This document shows, piece after piece, positions 1 through 5,172 of a stretch of DNA of 6,302 nt (position 1 is its first letter; the number at the start of each line of letters is the position of its first letter). This stretch comes from Chloroflexota bacterium (GTDB lineage: Bacteria > Chloroflexota > Limnocylindria > QHBO01), in contig JADLBB010000129.1 in the NCBI GenBank assembly GCA_020848055.1, positions 1 through 6,302 on the forward strand, in the 5' to 3' direction. A program made the translations under genes and the position numbers. The notes beneath the pieces are model-generated. The model was not told the origin of the DNA. It saw nothing but the letters and a program-made list of their open reading frames with translations, and did no database searches.

Positions 1-254
1 CCGATGCGAACCACCCCGCGTACCACGCGGCTCGCCGCGCCGCCGATGCCGGCGGCAACCGCGGCGTCGTGCTCAATGCCGCCGACGAGATGGCCGTGGG
101 CGCCTTCCTGGCCGGCCGAATCAGCTTTCCGGCCATCGCCGAAACGATCTCGACGTCGGTCGAGCGCTGGGGGAGCGATAACGAGCCCGACCTCGCCGCG
201 ATCACGGCGCTGGACGCCGAGATCCGTACGACCCTGACGGCGGAGCTCGCCTGA
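1..254 (+). CDS. dxr: 1-deoxy-D-xylulose-5-phosphate reductoisomerase, C-terminal part (partial)
   Basis: Dxr makes 2-C-methyl-D-erythritol 4-phosphate from DXP with NADPH, the first committed step of the MEP isoprenoid pathway, in the cytosol. Only the last 83 residues lie in the window; the gene enters from the left edge with the first full codon at position 3. The visible part fits the C-terminal helical domain: a run of the type NHPAYHAARRA, then GNRGVVLNAADEMAVGAFL and AGRISFPAIAETI, which match the family pattern 'GG..pavLNAAnEvAV.aFL.grI.F..I'. The catalytic and metal-binding residues of the family lie upstream and cannot be checked. The TGA stop overlaps the ATG of the rseP homologue (TGATG), and dxr next to rseP is a common bacterial arrangement, which supports the call. 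An ATG inside the fragment at 69 is internal, not a start. Confidence 0.9.
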   Translation, partial: DANHPAYHAARRAADAGGNRGVVLNAADEMAVGAFLAGRISFPAIAETISTSVERWGSDNEPDLAAITALDAEIRTTLTAELA

Positions 255-1381
255 TGGACGTGCTGACCACCATCGTCGCCTTCCTCGTCGTGCTGGTGGT
301 GCTCATCGTGGTGCACGAGCTCGGCCACTTCGTGTCGGCCAAGCTGGCCGGCATCACGGTCGAGGAGTTCGGACTCGGCTTCCCACCGCGGATCGCCTCG
401 TTCCGCGCGGGCGGGACGCGCTACAGCCTCAACGCCCTCCCGCTCGGCGGGTTCGTGCGCATGCTCGGCGAGGACGGCGAGGTCGAGGTCGAGCGACTGC
501 GGGAGCAGGGCCTCGACGGCCCCGAGCTCGAGCGCGCCCTCGAGGGCGCGTTCAGCCGCAAGCCGATCGTGGTGCGCCTGGCCGTCCTGCTCGCTGGCGT
601 GGTCATGAACTTCGTTCTGGCGGTAGCCCTGTTCGCGGCAGTCGTCAGCCTGCCGGTGCCGGTCGGTCACGGCCCGTTGACGGTCACCACCATCCAGCCC
701 GGCAGCCCGGCCGCGACGAGCCTGCTGGTGGGCGACGTCGTGGTGGGGGCAGACGGTCGAACCTTCGAGCAGTCCGCTGACCTGACCGACTACGTGGCCG
801 GGCGCGCCGGCAACGTCGTGGTACTGCAGATCCGCCGCGATGGCGCGCCGATGGACGTCGAGGTCACGCCGCGGGTCCTGACCGACGAGCAACGTGCACA
901 GGGCATGGGCCCGGTCGGCTTCGGCTACGACCCCGAGCGCATAGTCGAGGTGCCCTCGACCATCTCCGGCCCGGCCGAAGCGCTGCGGGTCGGCGTGGGC
1001 GGCGCGTGGTCCATCGCGACCCAGATTCCCGGCGGCCTGGCGGACTCGGTGGCCGGCCTGCTCGGCCTGTCCCCGAATGCCCCCGATGCGCGAGGACCGA
1101 TCGGCATCGCCCAGGAGACCGGCCGCATGCTGGGCGCTCCGCTCGGCAGCCAGCTCTTCTTCATCGGCCTGCTTTCGGTCAACCTCGCGGTCCTGAATGT
1201 GCTGCCCTTCCCGCCTCTCGATGGGGGACGCATCGCGGTAGTGCTGCTCGAGGCGGTGCGTCGTCGCAAGTTGCCGGCCGAGCGCGAGGCGCTGATCTAC
1301 CTGACCGGCCTGGCCCTGCTGCTGGCGCTCGTGGTGCTGGTGAGCATCCAGGACATCGGGAGGCTCGTGAGCGGCGGCTGA
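254..1381 (+). CDS. rseP: RseP-like site-2 intramembrane zinc metalloprotease (M50) with one PDZ domain
   Basis: Membrane protease of the M50/S2P family, which cuts transmembrane segments of substrates such as anti-sigma factors or signal-peptide remnants; the substrate here is unknown. The 375 aa product shows HELGH at residues 21-25 inside the first membrane segment (about 4-26), with the two His and Glu22 as zinc ligands and catalytic base. The conserved loop LPLGGFVRMLGE is at 62-73. A second membrane segment at about 106-133 contains GVVMN (115-119). A single PDZ domain lies at about 141-207. GPIGIA (281-286) is followed by a third segment with LNVLPFPPLDGGR (314-326), where Asp323 is the third zinc ligand, and a last segment at about 346-364. 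Length is normal for the single-PDZ form. The start ATG overlaps the dxr stop and has GGAG at 242-245, 8 nt upstream. The symbol is by homology; rip or mmpA names are used in other phyla. Confidence 0.93.
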   Translation: MDVLTTIVAFLVVLVVLIVVHELGHFVSAKLAGITVEEFGLGFPPRIASFRAGGTRYSLNALPLGGFVRMLGEDGEVEVERLREQGLDGPELERALEGAFSRKPIVVRLAVLLAGVVMNFVLAVALFAAVVSLPVPVGHGPLTVTTIQPGSPAATSLLVGDVVVGADGRTFEQSADLTDYVAGRAGNVVVLQIRRDGAPMDVEVTPRVLTDEQRAQGMGPVGFGYDPERIVEVPSTISGPAEALRVGVGGAWSIATQIPGGLADSVAGLLGLSPNAPDARGPIGIAQETGRMLGAPLGSQLFFIGLLSVNLAVLNVLPFPPLDGGRIAVVLLEAVRRRKLPAEREALIYLTGLALLLALVVLVSIQDIGRLVSGG

Positions 1382-1414
1382 GGCCGCCGGCGGGCCGGCC
1401 GATGGCGGGCCCGC
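1372..1414 (+). other. Two adjacent G+C-rich hairpins at the rseP 3' end
   Basis: The first is a perfect 7-bp stem, CGGCGGC (1372-1378) with GCCGCCG (1383-1389), whose 4-nt loop TGAG contains the rseP stop codon. The second starts immediately after: GCGGGCC (1390-1396) pairs with GGCCCGC (1408-1414), and its loop can extend the stem with GCC/GGC (1398-1400/1404-1406) across a G-G mismatch. No T-tract follows, so this is not a standard intrinsic terminator. It may slow or stop polymerase, or protect the mRNA 3' end, separating dxr-rseP from nusA. In such G+C-rich DNA, chance hairpins are common, so function is only inferred. Confidence 0.4.
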
Positions 1415-1425
1415 GTGGATTCGGG

Positions 1426-1431
1426 TATACT
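1426..1431 (+). promoter_or_regulatory. Probable -10 box of the nusA operon promoter
   Basis: TATACT matches the sigma-70 -10 consensus TATAAT at five of six positions and stands out in a very G+C-rich background. At 17 bp spacing the -35 position (1403-1408) reads TGGCGG, a poor match to TTGACA, so the promoter is either -35-weak or activator dependent. Transcription would start near 1437-1440, giving a leader of about 105-110 nt before nusA. It lies in the only large intergenic gap of the window, just before the terminator-like leader hairpin, which is where an operon promoter is expected. Confidence 0.55.
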
Positions 1432-1438
1432 CCGGGGC

Positions 1439-1462
1439 GGTTCGACCGGCCGATCTCGAACC
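1439..1462 (+). promoter_or_regulatory. Leader stem-loop upstream of the attenuator
   Basis: GGTTCGA (1439-1445) is a perfect 7-bp inverted repeat of TCGAACC (1456-1462), with a 10-nt loop. It would form at the very 5' end of an RNA started from the TATACT promoter. The 3' arm CGAACC (1457-1462) is also complementary to GGTTCG in the loop of the downstream terminator hairpin (1498-1503), so it has two possible partners. This is a direct sequence observation; a switching role is inference. Confidence 0.4.
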
Positions 1463-1486
1463 ATAAATACTGACTTCAAGCACCTC

Positions 1487-1523
1487 AGACGTGGGTCGGT
1501 TCGCCTCCCGCGTCTTTGTTTGT
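1487..1523 (+). terminator. Intrinsic terminator-like attenuator in the nusA leader
   Basis: AGACGTGGG (1487-1495) pairs with CCCGCGTCT (1507-1515) as a continuous 9-bp stem with one G-U pair. The loop can close further as GG/CC around a TTCG tetraloop (1498-1505). The 3' arm runs directly into a T-rich tail, TTTGTTTGT (1515-1523), which is rare in this sequence. The structure ends 22 nt before the nusA ATG and follows a probable promoter, so it would stop part of the transcription before the operon. Attenuator-type leaders before rimP-nusA-infB are known in other bacteria (for example the enterobacterial rimP leader), and NusA itself affects pausing and termination at hairpins, so feedback control by NusA is plausible but inferred. 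Confidence 0.6.
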
Positions 1524-1535
1524 CCGGCGCACAGC

Positions 1536-1541
1536 GAGGAG
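1536..1541 (+). promoter_or_regulatory. Ribosome-binding site that sets the nusA start
   Basis: GAGGAG lies 4 nt before the ATG at 1546, rather close but the only Shine-Dalgarno match here. The in-frame TTG at 1516 sits inside the terminator tail, has no such site, and would add ten residues not seen in NusA proteins, so the ATG is preferred. Confidence 0.6.
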
Positions 1542-1545
1542 CGGC

Positions 1546-2676
1546 ATGAATCGAGACTTCATCGGGGCGTTGCTCCAGTTGAATGCCGAGAAGGGCGTGC
1601 CGCAGGAGATCCTGATCCGGACGCTCGAACAGGCCATCGAATCAGCCTATCGCCGCAATGCGGAGGCGCCGGAGAACGTCGTGGTCACCGTCAACCCGGA
1701 GACCGGCGAGATCAGCGTCGCGCGCGAGTACGAGGTGGTGGCGGGCGAGCAGGAGGTCGAGGATCCCGAGCTGCAGATGATCGTGGCCGACGCCCAGAAG
1801 ATCGATCCCGCGACCGGGGTCGGTGGCAAGGTCCGCGTGCCGGAGAACGTGACGCAGGCCCAGCTCGGGCGCATCGCCGCGCAGACGGCCGGCCAGGTCT
1901 ACCGCCAGCGGCTGCGCGAGGCGCAGCGCGACGTGGTGTTCCAGCAGTACGCGGCCCGCGAGGGCGAGATCATGACCGGCACCGTCCAGCGCACGACCGA
2001 CTCGGCCGTGGTGCTCGACATGGGCAAGGATGTCGAGGCGGTGCTGGCGGTGACCGAGCAGCTGCCATCCGAGGCGTACCGCATCGGCCAGCACCTCAAG
2101 GTCTACGTGATGGAGGTGCGCAGAACCACGCGTGGACCGGTCATCGTCGCCAGCCGGACGCATCGGGGCTTCCTGCGTCGCCTGATGGAGATGGAGATCC
2201 CGGAGATCTACAACGGCACCGTCGTCATCCGCGGCATCGCCCGCGAGGCCGGGAGCCGGTCCAAGGTGGCGGTCGAGAGCCGCCAGGCGGGCGTGGACGC
2301 CAAGGGCGCCGCGGTCGGCCAGCGCGGCGCGCGCATCCAGTCGATCGTGGGCGAGCTCAACGGCGAGAAGGTGGACATCGTGCTGTGGGACGAGGACCCG
2401 GGTCGCTTCGTGGCCGAGTCCCTGAGCCCGGCGGAGGTGCTCAGCGTCCGTATCGACGACGAGCACAAGATCGCCAACGTCATCGTCCCCGAGCGCCAGC
2501 TCAGCCTGGCCATCGGCAAGGAGGGGCAGAATGCGCGCCTCGCCGCCAAGCTGACCGGCTGGCGCATCGACATCCGTTCCGACGCCGGCGTGGCCACGGC
2601 TGCATCGGGGGCGGGCGACCCAGACGACGACGCCGTCGAGGCGGAGGCAACGGCCGATGCCGAAGCGACGACCTGA
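1546..2676 (+). CDS. nusA: Transcription termination/antitermination factor NusA
   Basis: NusA binds RNA polymerase and nascent RNA in the cytoplasm, modulating pausing, intrinsic termination and antitermination. The 376 aa protein has the usual order: polymerase-binding N-terminal domain (about 1-135, beginning MNRDFIGALLQLNAEKGVP, with the typical RIAAQTAGQVYRQRLREA at 109-126), S1 domain (about 139-203, EGEIMTGTVQRT), KH1 with the GxxG loop VGQRGARIQ at 257-265, and KH2 with IGKEGQNARLAAKLTGW at 323-339. There are no C-terminal acidic repeat domains of the E. coli type; after KH2 only a short Asp/Glu/Ala-rich tail remains (about 350-376). The acidic repeats are also lacking in most Gram-positive NusA proteins. 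It heads the operon behind a promoter and attenuator-like leader, while rimP, its usual upstream neighbour, is missing. Its 3' end overlaps ylxR by 20 nt. I see no disrupted motif. Confidence 0.96.
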   Translation: MNRDFIGALLQLNAEKGVPQEILIRTLEQAIESAYRRNAEAPENVVVTVNPETGEISVAREYEVVAGEQEVEDPELQMIVADAQKIDPATGVGGKVRVPENVTQAQLGRIAAQTAGQVYRQRLREAQRDVVFQQYAAREGEIMTGTVQRTTDSAVVLDMGKDVEAVLAVTEQLPSEAYRIGQHLKVYVMEVRRTTRGPVIVASRTHRGFLRRLMEMEIPEIYNGTVVIRGIAREAGSRSKVAVESRQAGVDAKGAAVGQRGARIQSIVGELNGEKVDIVLWDEDPGRFVAESLSPAEVLSVRIDDEHKIANVIVPERQLSLAIGKEGQNARLAAKLTGWRIDIRSDAGVATAASGAGDPDDDAVEAEATADAEATT

Positions 2677-2929
2677 CCATGTCCCAACCCGGACCTGTGC
2701 GGTGTGTCGCGCCGCGCGGCCGAAGCGCGAGCTGACCCGAATCGTTCGAACGCCGGACGGATCGGTCGTTCGCGACGAGACAGGCAGGCTGCCTGGCCGA
2801 GGCACCTATATCTGCGATCAACCCGGCTGTCGCGACCCGCAACGAAGCGTGGCGGCCATCACCAGGGCGCTCGGTGCGGAACCCGTGGCCGGAGCGCTCG
2901 AATTCGAGGTGAACGATGCCGCCAAGTAG
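2657..2929 (+). CDS. ylxR: YlxR/DUF448 family RNA-binding protein (RnpM-like)
   Basis: Small basic protein (90 aa) of the YlxR family, encoded between nusA and infB in many bacteria. In Bacillus subtilis the homologue, renamed RnpM, binds the RNase P RNA and modulates RNase P activity; whether this holds here is inferred. Family signatures are clear: PTRTCAVCR at 10-18, the stretch ELTRIVRTPDG (25-35), and DETGRLPGRGTYIC at 40-53. Cys14, Cys17, Cys53 and Cys58 form a CxxC...CxxxxC set that could hold a metal ion. The ATG at 2657 lies inside the nusA 3' end (20-nt overlap), with GGAGG at 2643-2647 placed 9 nt upstream. The 3' end overlaps infB by 14 nt. The L7Ae-like ylxQ gene often found after ylxR in Firmicutes is absent. 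Confidence 0.9.
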   Translation: MPKRRPDHVPTRTCAVCRAARPKRELTRIVRTPDGSVVRDETGRLPGRGTYICDQPGCRDPQRSVAAITRALGAEPVAGALEFEVNDAAK

Positions 2930-4814
2930 ATACCGGCCCCGCCGCGGGCCACGTCCCCAGCATCGCCGCAGCGGTCCGCGTCCCGGCGGCGTGGCCGTCG
3001 AGGCTGGTCCAGCGCGTCCGACCGGCCCGGTCGAGCTGCCAGACCCGGTCGTGGTGAAGGACCTGGCCGAGGCGCTCGGGGCCAGTCACGCGGACATCAT
3101 CAACATCCTGATTCGAAACGGCATCTTCGCCAGCGTCAACCAGGCCATCGATTTCGACACCGCATCCCTCGTGGCGGCCGACCTCGGCCTCGAGGCCGTC
3201 ACGCTCGGCGCAGCCGAGCGCGCCGCCGCAGAAGCGGCCGGCACCCAGGACATCGTCGCACCCGGCGCCTCGACCGATGGCGATCGACGCCACGCGTGGA
3301 CCGAGGACGACGCTGCGGACCTCGTGACGCGGGCGCCGATCGTGACTGTCATGGGTCACGTGGATCACGGCAAGACGAGCCTGCTCGACGCGATCCGCGA
3401 GACCAAGGTGGCGTCAGGCGAGAGTGGCGGCATCACGCAGCACATCGGCGCCAGCGAAGTCGTCCACGACGGCAAGCGGATCGTCTTCCTCGACACGCCC
3501 GGCCACGAGGCGTTCAGCGCGATGCGCGCTCGCGGGGCCCAGGTCACCGACATCGCGATCATCGTGGTAGCGGCCGACGATGGCGTCATGCCGCAGACCA
3601 AGGAGGCCATCGACCACGTTCGCGCCGCCCGCGTGCCGATGATCGTCGCCATCAACAAGATCGACAAGCCCGACGCTAACCCCGACCGCGTCAAGCAGGA
3701 ACTCGCCGACAACCACGTCCTGATCGAGGAGTACGGCGGCGATACGATCGCCGTGGGCGTCAGCGCCAAGCAGCGCACCGGCATCGATGCGCTGATGGAG
3801 ATGATCCTGCTGGTCGCCGACCTGCAGGACCTCAAGGCCAACCCGCGCCGCGATGCCATCGGCACCATCATCGAGTCGAAGGTGGATCGGGGCCGCGGAA
3901 ACGTGGCGACCGTGCTGGTCCAGACCGGCACGCTGCGGATAGGACAGGTCGTTACGGTGGGGCGCACCTGGGGTCGCGTCCGTGCCCTCAATACCGCGGC
4001 CGGCAAGCGCGTGCGCGAGGCCGGCCCGTCGTCGGCGGTCGAGATCATCGGACTGCAGGGACTGCCCGAGGCGGGCGACACGCTGCGGGTGGTGGCCGAT
4101 GAGAAGGCCGCGCGAGATGCCGCCGAGGCGGTGGGGGCCGCGGCGGCCGGTGAGGTTCGCACCGGCAGCAGCCTGGAGGACATCAGCGCCAGGATCGGCG
4201 AGGCCGAGCTGGCCGAGCTGCGGGTCGTGCTCAAGACCGACGTGCAGGGCTCGCTGGGCGCCATCAGGGGCGCGCTGGAGCGACTCAACACCGACCAGGT
4301 GCGCGTATCGGTCCTGCGCGAGGGTGCCGGCGACATCAACGAGAGCGACGTCAACCTGGCCGCCGCCTCCGAGGCCGTCGTCATCGGCTTCAACACCCGG
4401 CTCGACCCCGGCGCGCAGCGCGCCGTCGAGGCCACCAGGGTGGACGTGCGCCTGTACGAGGTCATCTACAAGCTGACCGACGATGTCGGCATGGCCATGT
4501 CCGGGCTGCTCAAGCCGAAGCTGGTCGAACAGGTCGAGGGCCATGCCGAGGTGCGGATGGTCATCAAGGCCGGACGTGCCGGCAATATCGCCGGCTCGTA
4601 CGTGACCGACGGGAGGATCGTGCGCGGCACGGGAGCGCGCGTCCTGCGCGGTGGCACGCTGCTGGCCGACGCGCGAATCACGTCGCTCAAGCGGTTCAAG
4701 GACGACGTCCGCGAGGTGGCCACCGGCTACGAGTGCGGCATCGGGCTCGACTTCGACGAATTGGCCGAGGGCGACGTGATCGAGTGCTACCAGATGGTGG
4801 CCGAGAGCGCCTGA
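2916..4814 (+). CDS. infB: Translation initiation factor IF-2
   Basis: GTPase that brings fMet-tRNA to the 30S subunit and promotes 50S joining. The 632 aa protein starts with an Arg/Pro-rich basic head (1-24), then one IF2_N helical module (about 45-95, VKDLAEALGASHADIINIL and NQAIDFDT), a short linker, and the G domain: G1 GHVDHGKTS (137-145), switch I GGITQHIGA (161-169), G3 DTPGHEAF (183-190), G4 NKID (237-240), G5 SAK (273-275). Domain II spans about 303-395, domain III about 412-510, and the fMet-tRNA-binding C2 domain about 520-628, with KRFKDDVREVATGYECGIGL at 582-601. At 549-556 it reads AGSYVTDG, with Ser551 where several homologues have Cys. The N-terminal part is short compared with E. 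coli (890 aa) or actinobacterial IF2. The start overlaps ylxR by 14 nt and is preceded by a strong GAGGTGA (2906-2912). A gap of 7 nt separates it from rbfA. Confidence 0.97.
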   Translation: MPPSRYRPRRGPRPQHRRSGPRPGGVAVEAGPARPTGPVELPDPVVVKDLAEALGASHADIINILIRNGIFASVNQAIDFDTASLVAADLGLEAVTLGAAERAAAEAAGTQDIVAPGASTDGDRRHAWTEDDAADLVTRAPIVTVMGHVDHGKTSLLDAIRETKVASGESGGITQHIGASEVVHDGKRIVFLDTPGHEAFSAMRARGAQVTDIAIIVVAADDGVMPQTKEAIDHVRAARVPMIVAINKIDKPDANPDRVKQELADNHVLIEEYGGDTIAVGVSAKQRTGIDALMEMILLVADLQDLKANPRRDAIGTIIESKVDRGRGNVATVLVQTGTLRIGQVVTVGRTWGRVRALNTAAGKRVREAGPSSAVEIIGLQGLPEAGDTLRVVADEKAARDAAEAVGAAAAGEVRTGSSLEDISARIGEAELAELRVVLKTDVQGSLGAIRGALERLNTDQVRVSVLREGAGDINESDVNLAAASEAVVIGFNTRLDPGAQRAVEATRVDVRLYEVIYKLTDDVGMAMSGLLKPKLVEQVEGHAEVRMVIKAGRAGNIAGSYVTDGRIVRGTGARVLRGGTLLADARITSLKRFKDDVREVATGYECGIGLDFDELAEGDVIECYQMVAESA

Positions 4815-4821
4815 CCGACCG

Positions 4822-5172
4822 ATGAGCCAGCGGACCGACCGGATCGACAGCCAGATCCGTGCCGAGCTGATGGAGCTGCTCCAGCGCGAGATGAAGGATC
4901 CGCGCATCGGCTTCGCCACCGTCACCAGGGTCGAGACCGCGCGCGACCTCGGCAGCGCGCGCGTCTGGGTCAGCGTGCTCGGGACGCCCGATGAGCAGTC
5001 GGCGGCCCTTGATGCGCTGAGCGCCGCCGCGCCGTGGCTGCGCAGGCAGCTCGGCGAGCGCCTGACGCTGCGCCGCGTCCCGCAACTGGTGATCCGTCGC
5101 GACGACTCGATCGAGTCGGGCGACCGCGTGCTGCGCATCCTGCGCGATATCGAGGAGGGAGGCGCCGGATGA
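4822..5172 (+). CDS. rbfA: Ribosome-binding factor A
   Basis: RbfA binds the 30S subunit and assists maturation of the 16S rRNA 5' end and central pseudoknot; it is important in cold growth in model bacteria. The 116 aa product is one KH-type domain of normal family length. It begins RTDRIDSQIRAELMELLQRE, followed by MKDPRIGFATVTRVE (about 24-38) and RVWVSVLG (47-54). The C-terminal RbfA signature, LRRQLGERLTLRRVPQLVIR (73-92) followed by DDSIESGDRVLRIL, is intact. The ATG lies 7 nt after the infB stop with only a weak GAGAG 14 nt upstream, so translation probably depends on ribosomes finishing infB. Its TGA overlaps the next start as ATGA (5169-5172). The 3' end of the gene also carries the ribosome-binding site of the nrnA-like gene. 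Confidence 0.93.
   Translation: MSQRTDRIDSQIRAELMELLQREMKDPRIGFATVTRVETARDLGSARVWVSVLGTPDEQSAALDALSAAAPWLRRQLGERLTLRRVPQLVIRRDDSIESGDRVLRILRDIEEGGAG
5152..5162 (+). promoter_or_regulatory. Strong ribosome-binding site for the nrnA-like gene, inside rbfA
   Basis: The purine run GAGGAGGGAGG ends 6 nt before the ATG at 5169 and lies in the last codons of rbfA. It decides the start: the open frame continues upstream to an ATG at 5034, but that extra 45-residue Arg/Pro/Ala-rich segment is rbfA read in another frame, not part of the protein. Confidence 0.75.

Noticed and set aside
1436..1452. GGTTCGACC resembling a tRNA T-loop, of interest because a tRNA gene precedes rimP-nusA in E. coli
   Set aside because: The flanking bases do not form a T-stem, the conserved last C is absent, and no acceptor, D or anticodon arm is found around it.
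1462..1469. CATAAA/TAAATA as a second -10 box
   Set aside because: Matches the consensus less well than TATACT at 1426 and has no acceptable -35 at the right distance.
1006..1473. 155-codon + strand frame that could have been a degraded rimP
   Set aside because: It overlaps rseP out of frame and its Arg/Ala/Gly/Pro-rich translation shows no RimP-like pattern.
1491..2735. 414-codon + strand frame overlapping nusA
   Set aside because: It is the nusA region read in another frame, giving an Arg/Gly-rich translation; NusA motifs are all in the other frame.
1642..2805. 387-codon open frame on the - strand opposite nusA
   Set aside because: Antisense shadow of nusA with low-complexity His/Leu/Asp/Arg-rich translation and no recognisable motif.
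5034..5168. 45-residue N-terminal extension of the nrnA-like protein from the in-frame ATG at 5034
   Set aside because: The segment is rbfA read in another frame; the ATG at 5169 has a strong ribosome-binding site and starts shortly before motif I as in the family.
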